Source: Glaciimonas sp. CA11.2 (GTDB taxonomy: Bacteria; Pseudomonadota; Gammaproteobacteria; Burkholderiales; Burkholderiaceae_D). From it: 64,000 nt of DNA. Below, in pieces: positions 18,931 to 28,343 of this stretch; position 1 is the first letter of the stretch, and each line of letters begins with the position of its first letter. The translations under genes were made by a program, and so were the position numbers. The notes below the pieces were generated by a model. The model was given only the letters and a program-made list of their open reading frames with translations, was not told where the DNA came from and made no database searches. Location: positions 2,046,001 through 2,110,000 of the forward strand of contig NZ_JAVIWL010000001.1 in assembly GCF_034314045.1 (NCBI RefSeq). The letters run 5' to 3'.

Positions 18931-20142
18931 ATGGTATTGTCACCTTCTCCTAGCGCCCGTTTAGTCGTTCAAAGTCTTGAAGCCTCACGTATCCGTGAAG
19001 TGGCAAATGTTGGCATTGGACGCAGTGATGTATTGCCTTTCTGGTTCGGGGAACCGGATCAGGTAACGCCAGCCTTCATTCGCGATGCCGCGAAAGCAGC
19101 GCTTGATGACGGCGATACGTTCTATACCAGCAACTATGGCATACCGCCGTTACGTGAAGCGCTTGCTGGCTATTTATCCGCATTACATCAACCACTGGAC
19201 GCTAGCCGCGTTGCCGTCACTTCCTCTGGCGTATCGGCGCTGATGTTACTGTCTCAACTGATTTTGAGTCCGGGTGATCGGGTTGTGGCGGTCACACCGT
19301 TGTGGCCCAATGTCGTCGAAATCCCTAAGATTTTAGGTGCTGAAGTCGTGCGTGTGCCACTACAATTTGGCGAGGTATGGGATCTCGATATCCAGCAATT
19401 AATTGATGCACTGACGCCAGGCACAAGGGCGGTGATGATTAATTCCCCCAACAATCCGACCGGTTGGGTGATGTCGCGTGCGCAACAGCAAATCGTTTTG
19501 GACCATTGCCGTCAGCACGGCATTTGGATCGTCGCGGATGATGTGTATGAGCGGGTCGTGTATCGCCCATCCATAAGCGGACGGTCCAACGATACGCAAG
19601 CCCATGACGATAAGCTCTGCGCGCCTTCGTTTCTGGATATTGCGGAACCCAATGATCGACTTATTTCATCCAATAGTTTTTCAAAAGCGTGGTTGATGAC
19701 AGGATGGCGTCTGGGTTGGTTGGTCGCCCCGCCGACCTTGATGACTGATCTGGGTAAATTGATCGAATTCAATACCTCGTGTGCGCCCGGATTTGTGCAA
19801 CGTGCGGGTATTGCCGCCGTTGAACGCGGGGACGATATTATCGCCACTACTATTGACCGCTATCAAACCGCGCGCGACTTTTTATATCAGCGCCTCAATG
19901 CGTTGCCGGGTATTACCGCGCCGTTGCCCAAAGGGGCGATGTATTTATTTTTTCGCTTGGATGGCGTTACTGACAGTTTGGCATTGTGCAAACAACTGGT
20001 GCGTGATGCTGGCTTGGGATTGGCTCCGGGAAGTGCATTTGGTCCTGAAGGTGAGGGCTATATTCGTTGGTGTTTTGCCAGTTCGGTAGAACGTCTCGCA
20101 TCTGGCGTGCAGCGGTTAGAGAAGTTTTTATTAGCACGATGA
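18931..20142 (+). CDS. PLP-dependent aminotransferase, class I/II
   Basis: Fold type I aminotransferase of the AspC/AlaT-like group. It shows the NSPNNPTGWV motif, DDVYERVVY, and the PLP lysine in NSFSKAWLMTGWRLGW (Lys about 252); a C-terminal Arg in YIRWCFA fits the substrate carboxylate-binding position. Length 403 aa is normal. Substrate cannot be told from sequence; aspartate/aromatic or alanine donors are plausible. Single gene with its own terminator. Confidence 0.9.
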   Translation: MVLSPSPSARLVVQSLEASRIREVANVGIGRSDVLPFWFGEPDQVTPAFIRDAAKAALDDGDTFYTSNYGIPPLREALAGYLSALHQPLDASRVAVTSSGVSALMLLSQLILSPGDRVVAVTPLWPNVVEIPKILGAEVVRVPLQFGEVWDLDIQQLIDALTPGTRAVMINSPNNPTGWVMSRAQQQIVLDHCRQHGIWIVADDVYERVVYRPSISGRSNDTQAHDDKLCAPSFLDIAEPNDRLISSNSFSKAWLMTGWRLGWLVAPPTLMTDLGKLIEFNTSCAPGFVQRAGIAAVERGDDIIATTIDRYQTARDFLYQRLNALPGITAPLPKGAMYLFFRLDGVTDSLALCKQLVRDAGLGLAPGSAFGPEGEGYIRWCFASSVERLASGVQRLEKFLLAR

Positions 20143-20770
20143 AGGCGTTATCTTTACGCTTTTAATCCTTCTGCCCGATAACAAAAGGTCACGCATCATT
20201 GGTCTTGGCAATCGCAAGACCAATTTTTTTGTGTAACTGGTGACGTATCGTGCCATTCGCTGGTGTATCGATTTTCCAATTTGCGTGCAAATTTGTTTGG
20301 CAATTCCGTCCACCAATTCCCCCGCTAATTCATCTCCTGATTCATCCAACGATTCGCCCACCAATTTTTACCTCCAATCGGCGCTCAGCCGGTTTGAAAC
20401 AACCACATCCAGCCATTTCAAATAGTCAACGGTCAAGAGCCCTTCGATTGCTAAGGTAATTCTCGCCGCATTGCTCTCTCTTTTTATGACATCCCAAGTG
20501 GTGTTAAATGTGCAACGCCTCATAGGAGGCGAAAGCCTCATTTTGATCTGCAACGATTTTTTAATCTTCGTTTTTTTGTTAGTTGTCGCCAAAAAAGTAT
20601 CTACATAGACTGATATTTCTGTATGCATTTTCAGCAAAGTCTTATCTCTTATTAGAATTCTCTGATGTTTTTTATCATTTCAAATCTTTACTATAGAGCG
20701 GCTTTCTTCCCGGCGAATTTTTCTCGCCAGACGCATTTTACTGGAAGCTTACATCACTTAAGGGATTTAC
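20143..20770. other. region between the aminotransferase and the fimbrial operon
   Basis: About 630 bases with a terminator at its left end and, at 20526-20539, a small stem GAGGC-GAAA-GCCTC with a GNRA loop. The fimbrial promoter is expected in 20640-20760, which is AT-rich. No small ORF here is convincing. Confidence 0.4.
20198..20230 (+). terminator. rho-independent terminator of the aminotransferase gene
   Basis: Perfect 10-bp stem ATTGGTCTTG / CAAGACCAAT, 7-base loop, then seven T. It lies 56 bases after the stop. Confidence 0.9.
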
Positions 20771-21310
20771 ATGAAACTGAAATTAGCCGCAACTATCGTC
20801 ACTTTGACTTTCGCAGGTATCGCATCACAATCAGCCATGGCTGCGGGTATTCCTGATGGTCAAGTTGCTTTTTCTGGAAAAATTGAAGCGACTACTTGTA
20901 CCAACAAAGGTATGAACTATGTGAATCTGGGTACGCTAGCACTAAGCGATGCTTCGATGAAAAAACCAGGCGATAAAGGTATCAACAATCGCTTTTATAT
21001 CGATCTGGAAAACTGCGACACGACTGCAATGAAAAATGCAACCGTGCAATTTTCTGGCACTACCGATTCGATTGATGCTGCATTGCTGGCAGTCGATGTC
21101 GGTAACGGTAAAGGTCAAGGCGTTGGTGTTCAAATTATGGACGTAGATGGCGCATCAATTCTGGGTGCTGACTCGCGTGCGTATCCATTGCTCGACGGTG
21201 TTAACAAGCTGCCATTCGATGCACGTTTTGTTCGTACCATGGCTGAAGCATCACAAATGATTGCTGGTGATGTTACTGCTGTTGCGCAATTCAACATTAC
21301 TTACAAGTAA
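20771..21310 (+). CDS. type 1-like fimbrial major subunit
   Basis: Chaperone-usher pilin. A signal peptide of about 24 residues ends SAMA. The mature part has the paired pilin cysteines (TTCTNKG and LENCDTT), a Gly-rich N-terminal donor strand region, and the C-terminal AQFNITYK beta strand with a penultimate-type Tyr, as in FimA/PapA. Length 179 aa is typical. First gene of a pilin-chaperone-usher-adhesin operon; about 300 bases separate it from the chaperone, a common arrangement that gives higher major-subunit expression. Confidence 0.93.
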   Translation: MKLKLAATIVTLTFAGIASQSAMAAGIPDGQVAFSGKIEATTCTNKGMNYVNLGTLALSDASMKKPGDKGINNRFYIDLENCDTTAMKNATVQFSGTTDSIDAALLAVDVGNGKGQGVGVQIMDVDGASILGADSRAYPLLDGVNKLPFDARFVRTMAEASQMIAGDVTAVAQFNITYK

Positions 21311-21609
21311 TCAACAGGCTATCAGTAAAACAGCATTGGTTCAGCATAAATCCGGCTTAAATTCAGCTTCAAAATAGCTGAAAGATAGATGGAAAATTGC
21401 TGCAAATTGGCAGGTAATTATGCCAGGGCGGTCGTTGGTAGTTTTATGCCAAAGGCCGCGCATCAAGAAACAGTTTAGCGCAATCCAATCAACGCATTTC
21501 TCGGTTCGCTTCCTGATTCATTTCTTTGCCATACCTCCGACGCAAATACGTCCGAAAGCCAGCTACAGCGCTGGTCGCCGTTTGAGGGGTATGCATACTA
21601 AGGATACTC

Positions 21610-22386
21610 ATGTTTCAAAAACATTTTGCGCACACCTGCGTGGGCGCGTTGTTGTCCCTTGGATTTGCGTTGCAGGCCGCAGCCGGGGTCAGCGTAGGCG
21701 GAACTCGCGTAATCTATGATGCGACAAAACGTGAAGCGTCTGTTTCTATTCGTAATTTAGGCACTTCTCCGTATGTCGTGCAGACCTGGGTCGATGCTGG
21801 CAAGGAACGCGTTGCCGGTGATAAAACGCCGCTGGTCGTTACGCCGCCGCTATCCCGTCTGGATGCCGGTAAGGAAAATATTCTCCGCATTGTGCGCGGT
21901 GGCGGAGCATTGCCCGAGGATCGTGAATCGGTACTCTGGCTAAATGTAAAAGAAATTCCGACCAAAATAGAAGAAAAGAATGTGCTGCAAATTGCGTTGC
22001 GTACGCGCATCAAAATATTCTACAGGCCGGCCGCCATGCCAAGCTTCGAAGGTGGCTCGCTAGCGGCTCCGGCTGCGCTTCAGTGGGCTTTGGTGCCGGC
22101 CACCAACGGCGTCGGCAAGGCATTAAAAGTCAACAACCCGACACCCTATCACGTCACTTTTGCGTCGCTGACAGTACACGGCGCGACCAAACAGGAGATT
22201 GATCTCGATATGGTTCCGCCATCCGGTGAACGTATTTTTCCTTTGACAGTTGCGCAAGGCGACGTGCACGCCGATGCGACCGGACCATTGCAAATCACCT
22301 TTTCTACCATCAACGATTATGGTGCGCACTCTGATTCAAAAGACATCATGGTAAGTCTCGCCAATACGCAGGACAGGGCGGAGTAA
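21610..22386 (+). CDS. periplasmic fimbrial chaperone (PapD/FimC-like)
   Basis: Two-domain immunoglobulin-like chaperone that holds pilin subunits by donor-strand complementation and delivers them to the usher. Signal peptide about residues 1-25 (ending LQAAAG). The family signature is visible: VSIRNLGTSPYVVQTWVD, TPPLSRLDAGKENILRI and ESVLWLNVKEIP. Length 258 aa is normal. It precedes the usher by 31 bases. Confidence 0.95.
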   Translation: MFQKHFAHTCVGALLSLGFALQAAAGVSVGGTRVIYDATKREASVSIRNLGTSPYVVQTWVDAGKERVAGDKTPLVVTPPLSRLDAGKENILRIVRGGGALPEDRESVLWLNVKEIPTKIEEKNVLQIALRTRIKIFYRPAAMPSFEGGSLAAPAALQWALVPATNGVGKALKVNNPTPYHVTFASLTVHGATKQEIDLDMVPPSGERIFPLTVAQGDVHADATGPLQITFSTINDYGAHSDSKDIMVSLANTQDRAE

Positions 22387-22417
22387 TGCAAAAGACTGGC
22401 AGAGTAGAGGAGCCGAA

Positions 22418-25216
22418 ATGAGTGGGTCAAAAAATAAAGCCGGCGTGTTGATGGCAGCACATCTTGACCACATTTTGGTTGAAACGATGGAACCTGTTTT
22501 GGATTCCGTTCTGGATCAGAGTGCAGGACAATCTTCAGCCAACACTCTAGTTTCAAAGAAGCAGACGCGTCTGAATTTAAGCCGAAAATTGGAATCCATA
22601 GCGACGATAGCGGTCAGGCAATCTGCCGAAGCCATCTTCTTGCCACATACAACGCGACATCCAAAATGGCGACTGAACACAATTCAGAGTGCTTTGGCGG
22701 CTATTGCACTGGTGATGGTGCCGCAATGGGCATGCGCGGCGGATACCGATTTGGAGTTTAATGCGTCCTTTTTAAGTATTAGCGGCAATCAGCCGACAGC
22801 CGATCTTTCCGTATTTTCCAAGCGCAATGTGGTGTTGCCCGGTATCTATTCTGTCGATATTTATATCAATGAAAATTTTAAAGAAAGACGCGATATTCGC
22901 TTTTCAAAAGACGATAACGGCAAGGAAGTAACAGCCTGCATCACGCGTAAAATGTTGAGTCGTTGGGGTGTGAACCTTGCCGCATTTCCCGCAATACCCG
23001 CCAAAGTTAAGACCGATGCCGCCAATACAATGGGGGCTAACGGCACAGCGTCTGCGGACAACGCAACTAATATTCCCGATGAACAATGTATTGATATTTC
23101 AACCCTTATTCCCGCCGCGAATGTGACCTATGATGCAGGGCAATTTCGACTTGATGTCAGCGTTCCGCAAGCAGCAATGCGACGGGTGGCGCGTGGCACG
23201 GTGAATCCAAAATTGTGGAATACGGGCATCACCGCGGGTTTGCTGGATTACCAGATTAATATGGGCCACTCCGATGGCGACTCGCGCAATACTGTCTTCG
23301 CAGGGCTGCGCAGCGGCGTCAATGTTGGCGACTGGCGCGCGCGTACTTTTTCTACTTTTAGCCCCAACCGCAATGGCCGTGGCGGCTGGCAAACGGTCAA
23401 CGCTTACGGACAACGGGATATCACTTCGCTCAAGAGTCAACTGGTGGTGGGCGATGGCAGTTCGCCCGGCGATATTTTTGATGGCGTACAGTTCCGTGGC
23501 GTGCAGATGCAAACAGACGAGGCGATGTTGCCAAACAGCCAGCGCGGTTACGCCCCCACTATTCGTGGCGTAGCACAAACTGCTGCCAAAGTAGCAGTGC
23601 GACAAAATGGCTACATCATATACACGACCTACGTTGCGCCGGGACCATTCGTCATCGACGATTTGTACTCCACTTCGGGCAGCGGCGATCTGGAAGTGAC
23701 CATCACCGAAGCCGATGGCCGCGAGACCAAATTCATCCAGCCATTTGCAGCCTTGCCGGTCATGATGCGAGATGGTGCATGGCGTTATAGCGCGACTGCT
23801 GGTAAATATCGCAGCGGCTATTCCGGCAGCACGCCAGTCTTTGTGCAGGCCACAGTGACACGTGGTTTGCCGGCAGGTGTCACCGTGTATGGCGGCGCAA
23901 ATATCTCGACTATTTACGGTTCTGTGTTGGTTGGTACGGGTATCAATTTACATAGCTTTGGGGCGTATTCGATTGATGTGGCGCACGCCCGCACACAAGC
24001 GAATGGCGGATCAGAATATCGGGGTAGCTCGATTCGGTTTCGCTATGCTAAATCCTTCGCGTCATCCGGGACCAATTTCTCCGTACTCGGTTATCGCTAC
24101 TCAACGCGCGGCTATCGTACTTTTGCCGAGGCGGCACAATTGCAGGACATGGCACCCGGATACGCTTTGTATAACCAGCGCAGCCGCATGGAAGGTACCG
24201 TATCACAACGTATCGGCACCGATAGCGCAATGTACTTTACCGCTGGTCAGCAAAGTTACTGGGGACGACGGGCAAAAGACAACACTGTTCGCCTTAGTTA
24301 TAACAGTCGTTTCAGACAAATTAATTATGGCGTTTACCTCGATTACAACACCTACGACGGCGGTCGTTCCAACAAACAGATTAGCGTCAGCCTGTCCATG
24401 CCACTAGGTGGAAAAGATGGTTACGTTGGTTACGGCGCATCACGCAATGATCAAGGCAATCTGGTCCAGAATGCAAGTTACACGGGGTCGGCGTTCGATG
24501 ATAGTCGCCTGACTTATGGTGTCTACGCCGACAAGAGTACCGACGGTGGGATGTCGGGTAGTGGAACCATGACGTACTTGTCGCCAGTTGCGCGTTTCGA
24601 CGCCAGCCGCAGCCAGGGTCGCGGCTACGGCCAGACCAGCATGTCGGTCACAGGTGGTGTTGTGGCACACGCTGATGGCGTGACGTTATCGCAGTCGTTG
24701 GGCGAGACCGTTGCCGTGGTCAACGTGCCGGGTGGAAAAGGGATCCCGATTGAAGGCTACGCCGGTATCGAAACCGATGCTGCCGGAAACGCAGTGATTC
24801 CCTATATCAGTCCCTACAACAAAAATCGAATCGCATTGCGGACCGAGGAGTTAGGTAACGATATTGAAATTGCCAACGCCGTGCAAGATGTTATTCCCCG
24901 GCGCGGCGCGGTGGTACTAGCCAGATTTGAGGCGCGAGTCGGTCATCGCGTGCTGTTCGAATTAACAGACGCAAACGGCAGATCCTTGCCGCTTGGCGCA
25001 CGCGTTGAAGACGATGACGGACGCGAACTGGGCATTGTCGGGCCTGACGGGCAAGCGTATGTCACCGGCCTGGAAAACGAAGGCAGCCTGACCGTTAAAT
25101 GGGGCAAAAAGCCCAACCAGCAATGTCAGGTTCCTTATGCCATCGACGGCAATGTGACGGAAAGCAGCGCCTTCAAAGAAATAACCGCGAAGTGCAACAT
25201 TACGGAAGAAATTTAA
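22418..25216 (+). CDS. outer-membrane fimbrial usher (FimD/PapC-like)
   Basis: Usher that forms the outer-membrane pore through which the pilus is assembled. The mature N-terminus DTDLEFNASFLS, the plug/barrel regions (GRGGWQTVNAYGQRD, LRSGVNVGDWRARTFS), and a C-terminal domain with paired cysteines (QQCQVPY, AKCNI) are typical. Length 932 aa exceeds the usual ~830-880 because about 85-90 hydrophilic residues precede the hydrophobic signal core near residues 90-108. The real start may be internal (TTG near 22640), or the signal peptide is extended. Confidence 0.94.
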   Translation: MSGSKNKAGVLMAAHLDHILVETMEPVLDSVLDQSAGQSSANTLVSKKQTRLNLSRKLESIATIAVRQSAEAIFLPHTTRHPKWRLNTIQSALAAIALVMVPQWACAADTDLEFNASFLSISGNQPTADLSVFSKRNVVLPGIYSVDIYINENFKERRDIRFSKDDNGKEVTACITRKMLSRWGVNLAAFPAIPAKVKTDAANTMGANGTASADNATNIPDEQCIDISTLIPAANVTYDAGQFRLDVSVPQAAMRRVARGTVNPKLWNTGITAGLLDYQINMGHSDGDSRNTVFAGLRSGVNVGDWRARTFSTFSPNRNGRGGWQTVNAYGQRDITSLKSQLVVGDGSSPGDIFDGVQFRGVQMQTDEAMLPNSQRGYAPTIRGVAQTAAKVAVRQNGYIIYTTYVAPGPFVIDDLYSTSGSGDLEVTITEADGRETKFIQPFAALPVMMRDGAWRYSATAGKYRSGYSGSTPVFVQATVTRGLPAGVTVYGGANISTIYGSVLVGTGINLHSFGAYSIDVAHARTQANGGSEYRGSSIRFRYAKSFASSGTNFSVLGYRYSTRGYRTFAEAAQLQDMAPGYALYNQRSRMEGTVSQRIGTDSAMYFTAGQQSYWGRRAKDNTVRLSYNSRFRQINYGVYLDYNTYDGGRSNKQISVSLSMPLGGKDGYVGYGASRNDQGNLVQNASYTGSAFDDSRLTYGVYADKSTDGGMSGSGTMTYLSPVARFDASRSQGRGYGQTSMSVTGGVVAHADGVTLSQSLGETVAVVNVPGGKGIPIEGYAGIETDAAGNAVIPYISPYNKNRIALRTEELGNDIEIANAVQDVIPRRGAVVLARFEARVGHRVLFELTDANGRSLPLGARVEDDDGRELGIVGPDGQAYVTGLENEGSLTVKWGKKPNQQCQVPYAIDGNVTESSAFKEITAKCNITEEI

Positions 25217-25217
25217 G

Positions 25218-26288
25218 ATGATCAAGCAAACAAAGTTGTTCGCCAAGACCGGTGAAGCGGCTCCCCCTGGGCGATTACGGGCGCAGATTGAAAAGATGAT
25301 CTGTGCAGGTGTTTTGATGTGCGCGGCAAGTGGTAGTTGGGCTGTTTGTCATGTGGTGTCGGGATACGTGGCGAAGCAAGTCCAAATCGATGTTGGCAAT
25401 ATTATTATTCGAGACCAGCCGATAGGTAGCGTGCTGGCAGAAAAGTCGGTCAATATTCCCGTCATAGGAAAAAGCGAAATTATGGCTTATTGTCCGACAG
25501 GCGAAGGAAAGGCCTTACTAATTGGTGAAGTTGAACCCCACTTTCGTCCCAACTCGACTTACCCGAATGTATTTGATACGGATATTGACGGTATTGGCCT
25601 TCGGATGACGCGGGTAATGGCTATGGGGGAGGGGGCTGAATCGAAAGAGCATCTGTATCCTCATACGCTCATGGAAGAAGGTTTGCGACGTTTATATATT
25701 GGATCACAATTCAAAATTGAGGTCATCAAAACGGGGCCGATACCGTACGGGGGCGAGCTGAAAATGGGGCGCTTTACGAATTACTATACCGGTGGTGAGG
25801 GCCCAGGAAAGCCCATGATTACAACGACGTTGAGTGGTAGGGGGATTACTATTATTCCGGCCAGTTGCACGCTCGATCCGGGATCTAAAACGATTCAAGT
25901 GGATATGCCGAAAACCGCACTCACTGATTTTAAAGGTGCTGGCACAGCCGGTCCATCGAAGTCCTTTGATATCGTTCTAAATTGTTCGGATATAGGAAAC
26001 GAAAATCAAGACACTTATATGCAATTTGACACCCCCAATGCTATTAATGGCCTCGTGGGTGTGGCTGGATTAACGATTGAGCCGGGTGTGGCGCAAGGAA
26101 TTGGCATTCAGTTATTGGACAACGCGGGCGCACCGATTGCATTTGCCACGCCGCAAAAAATGGGAGCGCATACAGGCGAAGCTGGTCAGCAGAGAGTCAG
26201 ATTGCAAGCAGCCTATTTCCAAATCTCTAATAAGCCAACAGTTGGTGTGGCAAACGGTGCAGTCACTTTTACGTTGAGCTATAAATAG
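25218..26288 (+). CDS. fimbrial tip adhesin / minor pilin
   Basis: Two-domain fimbrial subunit of 356 aa beginning one base after the usher stop. A hydrophobic signal near residues 27-44 (ending GSWA) follows a 26-residue charged start, so the start may lie downstream. The N-terminal half (to about residue 205) is a unique receptor-binding-type domain with two Cys. The C-terminal half is a pilin domain with Cys in PASCTLD and VLNCSD and a final beta strand (VTFTLSYK) for chaperone binding. Position after the usher and size fit a FimH-like adhesin; the ligand is unknown. Confidence 0.87.
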   Translation: MIKQTKLFAKTGEAAPPGRLRAQIEKMICAGVLMCAASGSWAVCHVVSGYVAKQVQIDVGNIIIRDQPIGSVLAEKSVNIPVIGKSEIMAYCPTGEGKALLIGEVEPHFRPNSTYPNVFDTDIDGIGLRMTRVMAMGEGAESKEHLYPHTLMEEGLRRLYIGSQFKIEVIKTGPIPYGGELKMGRFTNYYTGGEGPGKPMITTTLSGRGITIIPASCTLDPGSKTIQVDMPKTALTDFKGAGTAGPSKSFDIVLNCSDIGNENQDTYMQFDTPNAINGLVGVAGLTIEPGVAQGIGIQLLDNAGAPIAFATPQKMGAHTGEAGQQRVRLQAAYFQISNKPTVGVANGAVTFTLSYK

Positions 26289-27332
26289 ACTTGATGCGTA
26301 TTGATTGTGGTTGAGGGCGCTTTACCTTTCATGGCTGTCCTTGCCATTATTCTTATAAAAATAATGGTAATAGGCATTGCGCTTCTATCAAAATTAACGA
26401 TTTTTATTTTGATTAAATCGGCTGTCATAAAATAGCGTAACGGCTGTTAGCGGATCATAAGGAGAATCGATTGACGCCATTTTATCAAATCAGAGGATTG
26501 ATTTTAGAGCGTACTTCGTGCCCCTCTCCCCCTACATGGCAGTTAAAAGTCTTCACGTTATTTTTTATTTTATGTTGTCTGTGTAAAGCGCATTTTCGGA
26601 GCGATATCGCTTTATTTCCTGCGTCACCGCAAGGTGTTTTTGGTCGATAAAACAGTCGCACTGTGGCGCACTATCCGCAGTTTTGGATCAACACAATTAA
26701 TTTCTATCAGGTGATGTAAATCACGCGCGAAAAAGTTTGCCCATCTGCGCACAATCTACAATGTAGTAGTCAACATTCACATCGCATTTCTTCCTATATC
26801 TCGGCCAATATTGGTGTTATTTTTAAATCTGTTTATTTCAAAATCTGTGAAGAATCGAGAAATATCTGATGGAAAATTCACTGCATAGACTCACTTATCT
26901 TGGTCAAATAGAGATTTATCTCGCTAAAAAAAAGAGTCTGCTGATATTAAATAAAAACTACTTACCAGATAATTTGTGCATGGGTGATTGCAACACCCTT
27001 AAGGATAAACACACAACATTCTGGGTGTTTATTCCTGAACTTAACGTGATTTTACATCCGGCATGCTGACCACTCTCACGGCGCCTTTTCTGGTTACAGA
27101 TGCTATTTGCTATTTGTATTAACGCATCATCATTGGGCATCATGCAATCTTAGTTGATTGATTTCCATAAGTTGTTATGGGCCGTTAGTGATGTTGCTAA
27201 TCAGCAGGCAAAAAATAGCAGAGAAAAAAATGGTGCGTTCATTGAACTTATCACTTGAGCGTATCAGATATCTGCCGATTGTGAGATGTCGAAAACGGGT
27301 AAGAATCTTTTGCTAATTTTTGGAAAATAAAT
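26289..27332. other. AT-rich non-coding region before the trimeric autotransporter-like gene
   Basis: About 1 kb with no supported gene; a 66-codon frame at 26869-27069 has no signal or domain. A weak 8-bp hairpin CCATTATT / AATAATGG (26344-26367) follows the fimbrial operon without a T-run. A CRP-type site lies at 26711-26724. The long AT-rich leader may regulate the downstream adhesin. Confidence 0.4.
26711..26724. promoter_or_regulatory. CRP-like binding site
   Basis: GTGA-TGTAAA-TCAC, a perfect match to the CRP core GTGA-N6-TCAC. It is about 610 bases upstream of the next gene, so the target promoter is unclear. Confidence 0.35.
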
Positions 27333-28343
27333 ATGACTATGTTAAAACTGAAAACTTCTTCTTCACTGATCCTGGCTGCTATTGCTTTGACGGTTTCTGG
27401 TAGTGCGTTCAGTGTGCCCGCAAGCGACTTGGGCGGTAATCGATCGGAATCTGTTTTGGTCGCAGGTGGTACTATTTCTGGCAATTGGAACAGTGAGGGA
27501 ATGCGCGTATCAACTTCACAACGTGGTGTTGCAATTGGTGTAAATACCTACGCAACTATTGACGCCACAGCAGTAAAGCCGGGCGCCACTTGGTACAAAG
27601 AGAATACATGGGCAACCGCAGTGGGTGCTGATGCCCGTGCATGGGGATATCGTAGTACAGCTATCGGTGTTAAAGCCGTTGCTGGTGATATCAATGGTAG
27701 TTCCGGTAATGTTCTGGAAAATACGACAGCAGTTGGTTATGGCAGTCAAGCCTCAGCCTCGTCAACCACTGCAATCGGTTCTAACACCAGTGTAAGACAA
27801 AGTGGCGGCGTAGCACTCGGTTCCGGTTCTGAACTGGATGCGTCACGCGACTTGACACCGCGAGAGGACAAAGATGTTTTTGTTGGTAAGAAAACAAAGC
27901 TTACTTTCGCCGTAGAAGATAGTCGTCAAGGTCCGGTATCGATTGGTTCGTATTACTACGGCCGTTCCGAAGGGCTTGGCGGTCACCGTCAAATCAAACG
28001 TGTTGCAGATGGTTCGGAAATGAGCGATGCGATTACCGTACGTCAATTGATCGAAGTTATCACGCCGTTTGACAATAGCATGGCTTCCATGGAAGAAAAA
28101 CTAGATGCTTCGGCAGCTAAGTTCGACGAAGCAGCGGTTAAACTGGATGCCGCAGCAGCGCAATTAGTTGCCGCAGAAGCGAAGGTCGCTGCTTCAGAAG
28201 TCAAGGTTGTTGCCTCGGAAGCGAAGTTAGCAGAATCTGCAGCTAAGTTAGATGCGTCGCAAGCTAAATTTAAAATCATCGAAGATAGCCTTATTGCTCT
28301 TGAAAAACGTGTGAAAACCATTGAGGGTGGTCCTTCGAAATAA
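27333..28343 (+). CDS. YadA-like trimeric head-and-stalk surface protein without membrane anchor
   Basis: Signal peptide about residues 1-28 (ending GSAFS). Residues ~50-175 carry left-handed beta-roll head repeats of the YadA/Hia type (TAIGVKAVAG, TAVGYGSQASASS, TAIGSNTS, VALGSGSEL). A neck-like motif follows (HRQIKRVADG...DAITVRQL, about residues 215-235). Residues ~255-315 form about eight consecutive heptads, most starting with Lys-Leu/Val/Phe, a long Ala-rich coiled coil. The protein ends EGGPSK with no four-stranded YadA anchor barrel, and none occurs in any frame before the terminator. It may be secreted or held by another protein. 336 aa. Confidence 0.85.
   Translation: MTMLKLKTSSSLILAAIALTVSGSAFSVPASDLGGNRSESVLVAGGTISGNWNSEGMRVSTSQRGVAIGVNTYATIDATAVKPGATWYKENTWATAVGADARAWGYRSTAIGVKAVAGDINGSSGNVLENTTAVGYGSQASASSTTAIGSNTSVRQSGGVALGSGSELDASRDLTPREDKDVFVGKKTKLTFAVEDSRQGPVSIGSYYYGRSEGLGGHRQIKRVADGSEMSDAITVRQLIEVITPFDNSMASMEEKLDASAAKFDEAAVKLDAAAAQLVAAEAKVAASEVKVVASEAKLAESAAKLDASQAKFKIIEDSLIALEKRVKTIEGGPSK

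Noticed and set aside
20526..20539. GAGGC-GAAA-GCCTC stem as a c-di-GMP riboswitch upstream of the fimbrial operon
   Set aside because: Only one short stem with a GNRA loop is present; the rest of the conserved riboswitch core is absent.
26869..27069. 66-codon frame in the AT-rich region before the head-stalk gene
   Set aside because: No signal peptide, domain or ribosome binding site; consistent with chance in AT-rich DNA.
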